64,000 nucleotides of DNA from Pseudomonas sp. N3-W (GTDB lineage: Bacteria > Pseudomonadota > Gammaproteobacteria > Pseudomonadales > Pseudomonadaceae), in the NCBI RefSeq assembly GCF_024970185.1, contig NZ_CP103965.1, positions 5,909,001 to 5,973,000 on the forward strand, written 5' to 3'. A program made the position numbers and the translations under genes. This document shows, in pieces, positions 30,569-37,377 of the stretch. Under the pieces are notes generated by a model that saw only the letters and a program-made list of their open reading frames with translations, was not told the origin of the DNA and did not search any database. How positions within the stretch are numbered: position 1 is the first letter of the stretch; each line of letters opens with the position of its first letter.

Positions 30569-30586
30569 CATAACGGAGTCACTACG

Positions 30587-31276
30587 ATGAAAAGCCGCTC
30601 TCCCCCGGGTTCGCCGCTCGAATCCGCCACCGCCTCAAAGAGCCAACAAGGAGAGCGCTCGAAACCACCCGTGAAAAAACCGTCGAGCTTCTACATGAAG
30701 CAGATGCGCGCGGGGCTCAGTGCTGCCGGCTATGTGAAACACGAGGCTTGGGTGCTGCCCGAAAACCGAAGCCTGCTCAAGCAAATGGAGAAACAGCTAC
30801 GCCAGCCGATCAAGGCTGGCTCAATCATGTCGGAGAATTACATGAGCGCAGGTAACAACTGGAACATCGACCGCCTGTTCACCGCCCTTCAGGCGCTGGA
30901 AGAGGTGGCGTCCAAAGACATCACCCTGTCCCTGGTCCAAGGCTCCGAATCCAGCATCAAGCTGGAAATGAACGACTTCGGCGGCTTGCCGATTTACATC
31001 GCAGTGGTCGGCGATCAGATCATCGTCGACACCGTGCTGGTGGACATCGAATCGATCACCGACGTGCGCACCTTCAATGAAGCCGTGCTGCGCAGCCGCG
31101 AACTGTTCCCGCTGTCGTCGATCGGTATCGAGTCCATGCCGAACGGGCAAACCGTCTACAACATGTTCGGCGCGCTGAGTTCCGACTCCAGCCTGACCAA
31201 CGTAGTGACCGAGGTCAAAACCCTGGTCGACAACGTCCATCGCGCCAGCGAAGCCTTCGAACACTTCTTCAAATAA
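30587..31276 (+). CDS. DUF2170 protein (YjfI-like) with N-terminal RHH/DUF3018-like segment
   Basis: The 229-residue product has two parts. Residues about 1-75 are basic and contain RAGLSAAGYVKHEAWVLPE, resembling the segment of MazE-like/DUF3018 ribbon-helix-helix antitoxins (RxxLRAxGLRPVQIWVPD pattern). Residues about 80-229 are the DUF2170 (YjfI) domain, with NWNIDRLFTALQALEEV and FNEAVLRSRELFPLSSIG. E. coli YjfI is shorter and lacks the first part. The ATG has CGGAG eight to nine bases upstream. It is first gene of the PspA-containing operon and possibly its DNA-binding autoregulator (inference). Confidence 0.75.
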   Translation: MKSRSPPGSPLESATASKSQQGERSKPPVKKPSSFYMKQMRAGLSAAGYVKHEAWVLPENRSLLKQMEKQLRQPIKAGSIMSENYMSAGNNWNIDRLFTALQALEEVASKDITLSLVQGSESSIKLEMNDFGGLPIYIAVVGDQIIVDTVLVDIESITDVRTFNEAVLRSRELFPLSSIGIESMPNGQTVYNMFGALSSDSSLTNVVTEVKTLVDNVHRASEAFEHFFK

Positions 31277-31298
31277 TTTCGGGAACAAGGAAAATTCA

Positions 31299-31997
31299 AT
31301 GAGTCAGTCCATCTGGAGCAAGTTGTTCACTGCACTGCGCGGCGGCGCCAATGAAGTCGGCGAAGCAATCGTCGATCAACAGGCCCTGCGCATCCTCGAT
31401 CAGGAAATTCGCGACGCCGACAGCGCCCTGGCCAACGCCCGCCGCGAGCTGGTCACCATCATGGCCAAGCACAAGCTGTCCGCTGATCGCGTGGCCGAAT
31501 ACCACGCCAAGATTCAGGACCTGGAATCCAAGGCCCTGGCCGCGATCCAGGCCGGCCGTGAAGACCTGGCGCTGGAAGTGGCCGAAGCCATTTCGACCCT
31601 GACCAACGACCTGACGGCTGAAGAAACCCAGAGCAACGAGTTCGGTGCCTACGCCGACAAGATGCGCAAGGACATCAATAAAGCCGAAAGCCGCATCAAG
31701 AGCCTGCGCCAGCAAGTGGACATGGCCAAGGCGCGTGAAAGCGTGCAGAAAGCCCAGGTCAGCGCTTCCATCGCCAGCGGCGGTGCCAACGGCAAGCTGG
31801 AAACAGCGGTCGGTACATTGAACCGCCTGCAAGCCAAGCAGCAGCAACGCGCGGCCGAGCTGGAAGCCAGCGACGAAATCGCCGACGCCTCCAGCGGTAA
31901 TGATCTGGATCGCAAACTGCGCGACGCCGGCATCACGCCGAATCAAGGCAGCGCCAATGCGATTCTGGAACGCCTGAAGAAGCAGTCGGCTGAGTAA
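31299..31997 (+). CDS. PspA/IM30 family protein (YjfJ-like)
   Basis: The 232-residue, almost wholly coiled-coil protein has a short amphipathic N-terminus (SIWSKLFTALRGGANEVGEA) and long helices rich in Ala, Glu and Lys. This is the layout of the PspA/Vipp1 ESCRT-III-like family that binds stressed inner membranes. The sequence is of the YjfJ type (AIVDQQALRILDQEIRDADS) and no pspF, pspB or pspC is nearby. It follows DUF2170 by 22 bases and a GGAACAAGGA ribosome site precedes its ATG. It probably stabilises membrane together with the DUF350 protein. Confidence 0.88.
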   Translation: MSQSIWSKLFTALRGGANEVGEAIVDQQALRILDQEIRDADSALANARRELVTIMAKHKLSADRVAEYHAKIQDLESKALAAIQAGREDLALEVAEAISTLTNDLTAEETQSNEFGAYADKMRKDINKAESRIKSLRQQVDMAKARESVQKAQVSASIASGGANGKLETAVGTLNRLQAKQQQRAAELEASDEIADASSGNDLDRKLRDAGITPNQGSANAILERLKKQSAE

Positions 31998-32015
31998 ACA
32001 GCGAGCAGCGTAATC

Positions 32016-32106
32016 CTGTGGGAGCGAGCCTGCTCGCGAAGGCGCAGTTTCAGCCGGAATTTCCAGTGACTGACACTCCGCCTTCGCGAGCAGGCTCGCT
32101 CCCACA
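32016..32106. repeat. REP doublet inside the PspA operon
   Basis: A forward REP (32016-32042) and a reverse REP (32081-32106) lie between the PspA and DUF2491 genes, within one same-strand gene series. Such elements usually sit between transcripts. Here they could lower expression of the downstream genes relative to DUF2170 and PspA, or protect the upstream message. Confidence 0.88.
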
Positions 32107-32156
32107 ATGGGTTCAGTGTTCAATATCTGCCGTCACCCGCCTCAAGGAAATGGTCA

Positions 32157-32807
32157 ATGGGATGGTTTAAACAATTGATGGGGCTCGAAGCTCCGGCCGT
32201 CGTCACGCCTGCGGCGGACATCGGCCCGCTGGGTCTGGCCACGGGCAAAGGCGTCATGTTTGACGGCTCCCTGAGGTTGCTGCTCGACGGAAAAAGCACC
32301 GTCACCGTGCCCGGTTCCCAGGAAATCTGGAGCCAGGGCAAGGTTGATCTCGGGCAGTCGAACTGGCTGTCGCGCTATTACATGAACGACGAAGACTACT
32401 GGCTGCAGGTGCACACCACCGGCGACGTCAATGGCCAGGTCGAATCGGTGATCCTGTTCAACTACCTCAGTTACGTGACCATCAACAGTGAAGACGAACT
32501 GCGCCGTCTGGCCGGCCCTCAGAGCCAGATCGGCCTGCCCGTCTACACCCTCAACGGCATCGAATACAGCCGCGAATGGGGCACCGAACGCGGTCAAACC
32601 GAGCTGGTCCCGCTGACGGAATACGTGCGCAATCCAGGCGAGTCCTACAGCATCGAGCATCGCTCGATGCTGTATGCACGGGAAACCGGCCTGACCAATC
32701 GCCGGGAGCTGCTGCTGTTTTCCGTGGAACAGGACGCAGAAGGCGTCATCAGCCTGAGCACATCGCTGGGCATTTCGCTGTACACCACCGACCTGAACAC
32801 TATTTGA
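32157..32807 (+). CDS. DUF2491 protein (YjfK-like)
   Basis: The 216-residue soluble protein of the YjfK/DUF2491 family starts MGWFKQLMGLE. It contains YYMNDEDYWLQVHTTGD, IEYSREWGTE and SIEHRSMLYARE as conserved-looking blocks, and no signal or TM segment. The function is unknown. It is consistently linked with YjfJ (PspA) and YjfL (DUF350) in proteobacteria. It lies 160 bases after PspA, behind a REP doublet, with CAAGGAAATGG upstream of the ATG. Confidence 0.82.
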   Translation: MGWFKQLMGLEAPAVVTPAADIGPLGLATGKGVMFDGSLRLLLDGKSTVTVPGSQEIWSQGKVDLGQSNWLSRYYMNDEDYWLQVHTTGDVNGQVESVILFNYLSYVTINSEDELRRLAGPQSQIGLPVYTLNGIEYSREWGTERGQTELVPLTEYVRNPGESYSIEHRSMLYARETGLTNRRELLLFSVEQDAEGVISLSTSLGISLYTTDLNTI

Positions 32808-32823
32808 TACAAGGAAGTTTGCC

Positions 32824-33252
32824 ATGCTTGAAACGCTCTCGATTTCGCTGAACAAAGCCGCGGTACTCGGCTTTGTTGTCTACCTGATCGGCGCCATCGC
32901 GGTGTTTGCGCTGTTCCAGTTCGTCTACACCCGCATCACTCCACACAAGGAGTTCGAGCTGATTCGCTCCGGCAACATCGCCGCAGCCATTGCCTTGTCG
33001 GGCGCCATCATCGGTTTCGCAATCCCGGCCAGCAACGTGATCGCCTACTCGGTCAATGTGCTGGACTTCATTGTCTGGGCGGTGATTGCCGCCGTGGTGC
33101 AACTGCTCGGTTTCCTGATGAGCAGCCTGGTACTCAAAGGCACGTCCGAGCGCATTCGCAACGGTGAAATCGCCGCCGGTATCTACGTGGCAGCGGTGGC
33201 CATCAGCGTCGGCATGTTCAATGCCGCGTGCATGACCCCGTCAACGAACTGA
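32824..33252 (+). CDS. DUF350 membrane protein (YjfL-like)
   Basis: The 142-residue protein has four predicted TM helices (about 15-35, 50-70, 80-102, 118-137). The DUF350 pattern is LIRSGNIAAAIALSGAIIGFAIPA in the second helix and RIRNGEIAAGIYVAAVAISVG in the last, described here by their cores only. It is an inner-membrane partner of the YjfJ-type PspA and may be the membrane anchor or channel-like component of the system. A GGAAG ribosome site precedes the ATG, 16 bases after the DUF2491 stop. Confidence 0.86.
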   Translation: MLETLSISLNKAAVLGFVVYLIGAIAVFALFQFVYTRITPHKEFELIRSGNIAAAIALSGAIIGFAIPASNVIAYSVNVLDFIVWAVIAAVVQLLGFLMSSLVLKGTSERIRNGEIAAGIYVAAVAISVGMFNAACMTPSTN

Positions 33253-33271
33253 TTGCGCCACGGAGCCTGTA

Positions 33272-34000
33272 ATGAAACGAAGCAAGTACGTTCAGCTCTC
33301 GCTGGCAGCGTCGGTCGCCATGGCGATATCCGGCTGCGGGCCAACGGAAAAAACCTACTCGGTACAGAAAAAATACAACTTCCAGTCGGTCCAGCAGTGC
33401 GCCGATGAAAAACTCCCGGTGGACGTTTGCTCCGAGGCCTACATGACCGCCATGGCCGAACACCGTCGTATCGCCCCGGTGTACGACAGCCAGGACGATT
33501 GCGACGCCGACTTTGTCGCCGGCTGGTGCCAGCAGGATTCTGCGGGCAAGTTCCTGCCCAAGTTGGGTGGCTTTGAGCTGACGGCTGACGGCGAGGTCAC
33601 GCAATCCCAGGTGGACGCCGCCAAGGCGCAATTGCCCGCTTCCGAAACCACCAACGGCGGCTCGGGCTTTTCCGGTAGCAGCCTGCTGACCGGACTGCTG
33701 ATCGGCAACATGCTCAGCAACAACCGCAACAGCTATTACTCGCAACCGGTCTATCGCTACCGGGATGATCGTGGCAACTACGGCTCTTCGACGCTCGGCC
33801 AACGGGTATCGACGGGCTCCACCTTCAACCGGTCCAACCAGGCGAAGTACGGCTCGGGCTACAGCACCTCAACCTTCAAGTCGGGCAGCAAGCCGGTGTC
33901 CATCGCCTCGTCCACCTCCCGTGGCGGTTTCGGTAGTCAGGCCAGCGCACGAAGTGGCTGGGGCGGATCGGGCCGGAGTTTTGGCGGTTCGAGCAGTTAA
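33272..34000 (+). CDS. DUF1190 lipoprotein (YjfM-like)
   Basis: The 242-residue lipoprotein has signal peptide and lipobox ISGC, lipidated Cys about 22. The cysteine-containing domain (C43, C53, C77, C86) matches DUF1190/YjfM/YgiB. The C-terminal ~100 residues are Gly/Ser-rich and low in complexity (GRSFGGSSS end), with a short hydrophobic patch (LLTGLLIGNMLS). It is likely outer- or inner-membrane-anchored on the periplasmic side. It sits between the DUF350 protein and the glutathionylspermidine-synthase-like gene. Confidence 0.82.
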   Translation: MKRSKYVQLSLAASVAMAISGCGPTEKTYSVQKKYNFQSVQQCADEKLPVDVCSEAYMTAMAEHRRIAPVYDSQDDCDADFVAGWCQQDSAGKFLPKLGGFELTADGEVTQSQVDAAKAQLPASETTNGGSGFSGSSLLTGLLIGNMLSNNRNSYYSQPVYRYRDDRGNYGSSTLGQRVSTGSTFNRSNQAKYGSGYSTSTFKSGSKPVSIASSTSRGGFGSQASARSGWGGSGRSFGGSSS

Positions 34001-34012
34001 GGAAGGCGTGCC

Positions 34013-35170
34013 ATGAAGAAAATAATCTGCGCCGAACGTCACGACTGGAGGCAGACTGCCGAAAGCCTCGGCTTTGTGTTCCACACCATTGATGGCGAAC
34101 CCTATTGGGACGAGAGCGCGTATTACCAGTTCACGCTCAAGCAGATCGAGAACGATCTGGAAGACCCGACTACGGACATCCATGAGATGTGCATGGATCT
34201 GGTCGCCCGCGTGGTGCAGAGCGAGCAACTGCTGGAGCGCCTGAGCATCCCCCCAGTGTTCTTCGACATGATCTGTACCTCCTGGCGCGAAGGCCATCCG
34301 CATCTGTACGGGCGCATGGACTTTTCCTACAACGGTCAGGGGCCGGCCAAGCTGCTGGAACTCAACTACGACACGCCCACCAGCCTTTACGAGGCAGCAG
34401 CGTTCCAATGGGGCTGGCTGGAGCAATGCATCGAACGGGGCCTGTTGCCCAGGGATGCGGACCAGTTCAACAGCATCGACACCAAGCTGCACCAGGCCTT
34501 CGCCGAACTGCAACTGAAGAAGCCGTTCTACTTTTCATCGATAAAGGACTCGGTCGAAGACAAGGCCACCACCGACTACTTGCGCCTGATCGCGGAAAAA
34601 GTCGGCATCGAATCACGGCACATCGACATCGAGGACATCGGCCTCAATAGCGAAGGCCGTTTCGTCGACCTTGAAGAACGCTGGATTCCACATCTGTTCA
34701 AACTGCACGCCTGGGAATTCATTTTCCATGAGCCCTTCGGTGCGGCGATTGCGCAGTGCGACACGCAGTTTTTTGAGCCGGCGTGGAAGGCCATCCTCTC
34801 CAACAAAGGCATCCTGCCGTTACTGTGGGAGTTCAACAAGGGGCATCCAAACCTGCTGGCGGCACATCTTGACCCAGACATCCACAAGGCCGTGCCCAAA
34901 GGCTGGGTACGCAAACCGTTCTTCTCCCGGGAAGGCGCCAACATCGAGTTGCAAACTACTGAAGGGCTGACCGTAAAAGAGGACGGCCCCTACACCGATG
35001 CGCCGTTCATCCTTCAGGAATTTGCGCCGTTGCCGCAGTTTGGCGAGAGTTTCACCTTGGTGGGATCCTGGGTCATCGGCGATCAGGCCGCGGGAATTGG
35101 TGTGCGCGAGGACAACAGTCTGATCACCAAGGATTCGAGCCGGTTCTTGCCGCATCTGATTCTTGATTGA
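34013..35170 (+). CDS. Glutathionylspermidine synthase-like ATP-grasp protein (YjfC-like)
   Basis: The 385-residue ATP-grasp ligase-like protein resembles the synthetase half of GspSA: YWDESAYYQFTL, FDMICTSWREGHPHLYGRMDF, LELNYDTPTSLYEAAAFQW, VRKPFFSREGANIEL and ILQEFAPLPQF. It lacks the amidase domain, as do E. coli YjfC and YgiC. It could join a peptide or amine to a glutathione-like substrate, but the actual substrate is unknown. It closes the operon 12 bases after the DUF1190 gene and ends at a strong bidirectional terminator shared with ssb. Confidence 0.85.
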   Translation: MKKIICAERHDWRQTAESLGFVFHTIDGEPYWDESAYYQFTLKQIENDLEDPTTDIHEMCMDLVARVVQSEQLLERLSIPPVFFDMICTSWREGHPHLYGRMDFSYNGQGPAKLLELNYDTPTSLYEAAAFQWGWLEQCIERGLLPRDADQFNSIDTKLHQAFAELQLKKPFYFSSIKDSVEDKATTDYLRLIAEKVGIESRHIDIEDIGLNSEGRFVDLEERWIPHLFKLHAWEFIFHEPFGAAIAQCDTQFFEPAWKAILSNKGILPLLWEFNKGHPNLLAAHLDPDIHKAVPKGWVRKPFFSREGANIELQTTEGLTVKEDGPYTDAPFILQEFAPLPQFGESFTLVGSWVIGDQAAGIGVREDNSLITKDSSRFLPHLILD

Positions 35171-35187
35171 CCCCTTCACTCGCCCAC

Positions 35188-35227
35188 AAAAAAGGCCCGA
35201 CGCTGAGAGCGCCGGGCCTTTTTGTTT
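35188..35227. terminator. Bidirectional terminator between yjfC-like gene and ssb
   Basis: An AAAAGGCCCG stem with inner CGCT-GAGA-GCG and matching CGGGCCTTTTT lies between the convergent genes. Runs of A on the left and T on the right give a U-tract in both directions. Confidence 0.85.
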
Positions 35228-35248
35228 GTTACCGATTAAAGCTATAAA

Positions 35249-35779
35249 TCAGAACGGGATATCGTCATCAAAGCTGTCGAAATCCGGAGCCGGTTGCGGT
35301 GCGGCTTGCTGAGGAGCCGGGCGCGACTGCTGTGGCGCGGACTGTTGCGGTGCCGACTGCTGCGGACGCGGAGCTTGCTGACGTGGCGCCGACTGCTGGT
35401 AGTTGTTGCCACCGGCTTGTTGGTCGCCCTGCTGTGGACGGCCGCCCAGCAGTTGCATGGTGCCTTGCATGTCGACCACGATTTCAGTGGTGTAACGCTT
35501 GATGCCGTCTTTTTCCCACTCGCGGGTTTGCAACTTGCCTTCGATGTAGACCTGCGAACCTTTACGCAGGTATTCGCCAGCAATTTCGGCCACTTTGCCG
35601 AACATCGATACACGGTGCCATTCGGTCTTCTCGACCTTCTGACCGGTTTGCTTGTCAGTCCACTGTTCGCTGGTCGCCAGACTCAGGTTGGTCACGGCGT
35701 TACCGTTAGGCAAGTAGCGAACTTCGGGATCCTGGCCGCAAGTGCCGACCAATATGACTTTGTTAACCCCACGGGCCAT
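35249..35779 (-). CDS. ssb: Single-stranded DNA-binding protein
   Basis: SSB coats single-stranded DNA in replication, repair and recombination. The 176-residue protein has an N-terminal OB fold (about 1-112, [21 protein letters not shown]). A disordered linker of PQQSAPQQ repeats rich in Gln, Pro and Ala follows, ending in the conserved acidic tip [11 protein letters not shown] that recruits partner proteins. The start is ATG (35777-35779) with AGGAGAACG. It lies nine bases after the MFS gene in the same direction, so it may share that transcript. Confidence 0.98.
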   Translation of the reverse strand: MARGVNKVILVGTCGQDPEVRYLPNGNAVTNLSLATSEQWTDKQTGQKVEKTEWHRVSMFGKVAEIAGEYLRKGSQVYIEGKLQTREWEKDGIKRYTTEIVVDMQGTMQLLGGRPQQGDQQAGGNNYQQSAPRQQAPRPQQSAPQQSAPQQSRPAPQQAAPQPAPDFDSFDDDIPF

Positions 35780-35788
35780 AACGTTCTC

Positions 35789-37186
35789 CTAGGCTTCGCA
35801 CGCTGTCGCGGCCGGGTTGTTCACCAGACGCTCGAGGGTGGTGCGATCCAATAGTTCGGTGTCCAATTTGATGTAAATGGCTGCTTCATCGGCAACCATG
35901 ACTGCATCGGTTACTCCAACGACGGCCTTGAGGCGCTCGATCAGGCCGGCTTCTCGAATCGCTTCGGGCGACAACGGCAAGCGCAGGCTCGTCACATACG
36001 GAGGTTCGCGCATGGTAACAGCAAAGGCCAGCCAAAGTGCAGCCAGCCCGGCGCATCCAAGGAACACAACCGACAAACCGCCGTGCTGGAACAGCCAGCC
36101 GCCGAGGATGCCGCCGAGTGCCGAACCAAGGAACTGGCTGGTGGAATAAACCCCCATCGCCGTGCCCTTGCCGCCCGCGGGTGAAACCTTGCTGATCAGC
36201 GATGGCAGCGATGCCTCCAGCAAGTTGAACGCGGTAAAGAACACCACCGTCCCGATCACCAAAGCTCGCAGGCTGTCGCCGAACTTCCAGAAGAATAGCT
36301 CAGTGAGCATCAGCGTCAGCACCGCGCCCAATAAAACTCGTTTCATTTTGCGTTTCTTCTCGCCGTAAATGATGAACGGGATCATGGCGAAGAAGGAGAT
36401 CAGCAGCGCGGTCAGGTACACCCACCAGTGCTGCTCCTTGGGCAGGCCGGCTTTTTCGACCAGCGCCAGGGGCAAGGCGACGAAGCTCGACATCAACATC
36501 GCGTGCAACACAAAAATGCCCAGGTCCAGGCGCAGCAGGTCCGGATGTTTGAGCGTCGGCAACAAGGCCTGCCGGGCGACGCCAGACTCGCGATGCTGCA
36601 ACGGCCCGGTGGACTTGGGCACCATGAACATCACGATGACGATGCCGAACAAGGCCATGCCGCCCGTGGCCAGGAACAGCCCGGACAGGCCGAAGGCGCG
36701 GGTCAGCAGCGGCCCGACCACCATGGCGACGGCGAACGACAGACCGATGGTCATGCCAATCATGGCCATGGCCTTGGTCCGGTGTTGCTCGCGAGTCAGG
36801 TCCGACAGCAAGGCCATGACCGCGGCGGAAATCGCCCCGGCGCCCTGCAGGACGCGCCCGGCAATCACGCCCCAGATCGAATCGGCATTCGCCGCCAGTA
36901 CACTGCCGAGGGCAAAGACGATCAGCCCCAGGTAAATCACCGGGCGGCGGCCGATACGGTCGGAAATGATCCCGAACGGAATCTGGAAAAGCGCCTGGGT
37001 CAGGCCATAAGCGCCAATCGCCAGCCCGATAAGGGCCGGGGTCGCTCCAGCCAGATCCATGCCATAGGTCGCCAGGACCGGCAACACCATGAACATGCCA
37101 AGCATACGGAAGGCGAACACCAGGGCCAGACCGCTTGCTGCGCGGGTCTCGCTGCCACTCATGCGTTCGCTGTGGGGATCGTGCAT
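35789..37186 (-). CDS. MFS transporter with C-terminal YAM-type domain (YajR-like)
   Basis: The 465-residue carrier has 12 TM segments. The motif A region GIISDRIGRRPVIYLG and YGLTQALFQIPFG are diagnostic of the drug:H+ antiporter type. After TM12 an extra ~70-residue segment ends in GVTDAVMVADEAAIYIKLDTEL, resembling the ferredoxin-like YAM domain of E. coli YajR. The function and substrate are unknown. It lies between uvrA (divergent) and ssb, an order also seen in P. aeruginosa PA4232-PA4234. Confidence 0.85.
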   Translation of the reverse strand: MHDPHSERMSGSETRAASGLALVFAFRMLGMFMVLPVLATYGMDLAGATPALIGLAIGAYGLTQALFQIPFGIISDRIGRRPVIYLGLIVFALGSVLAANADSIWGVIAGRVLQGAGAISAAVMALLSDLTREQHRTKAMAMIGMTIGLSFAVAMVVGPLLTRAFGLSGLFLATGGMALFGIVIVMFMVPKSTGPLQHRESGVARQALLPTLKHPDLLRLDLGIFVLHAMLMSSFVALPLALVEKAGLPKEQHWWVYLTALLISFFAMIPFIIYGEKKRKMKRVLLGAVLTLMLTELFFWKFGDSLRALVIGTVVFFTAFNLLEASLPSLISKVSPAGGKGTAMGVYSTSQFLGSALGGILGGWLFQHGGLSVVFLGCAGLAALWLAFAVTMREPPYVTSLRLPLSPEAIREAGLIERLKAVVGVTDAVMVADEAAIYIKLDTELLDRTTLERLVNNPAATACEA

Positions 37187-37377
37187 GGAATAACCTCATG
37201 TGAACCGGCGGCGATTCTACCAGTCCCATCGATTGACGGGGTACATCGCGACGCTTTGACGCGTATAGATGACGCAGTCTTCATACAAGGCTGCGCCCGG
37301 CTCATTTGATAGTGTGCATCCATCCAGTATTTGGCCGTATACTCCTACGTTTTCGACGCCCGCCAAGCGAGGCCACT

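Noticed and set aside
30465..30586. Sigma54 promoter for a PspF-controlled psp operon
   Set aside because: No TGGCACG-N4-TTGC element is present, and no pspF, pspB or pspC homologue is nearby.
37306..37377. Longer uvrA start at an upstream ATG
   Set aside because: The extra 24 residues do not match Uvr[15 protein letters not shown] from TTG 37378 does.
37187..37377. LexA (SOS) box before uvrA
   Set aside because: No CTG-N10-CAG palindrome of acceptable quality was found; CTGGATGGATGCACAC is only a partial match.
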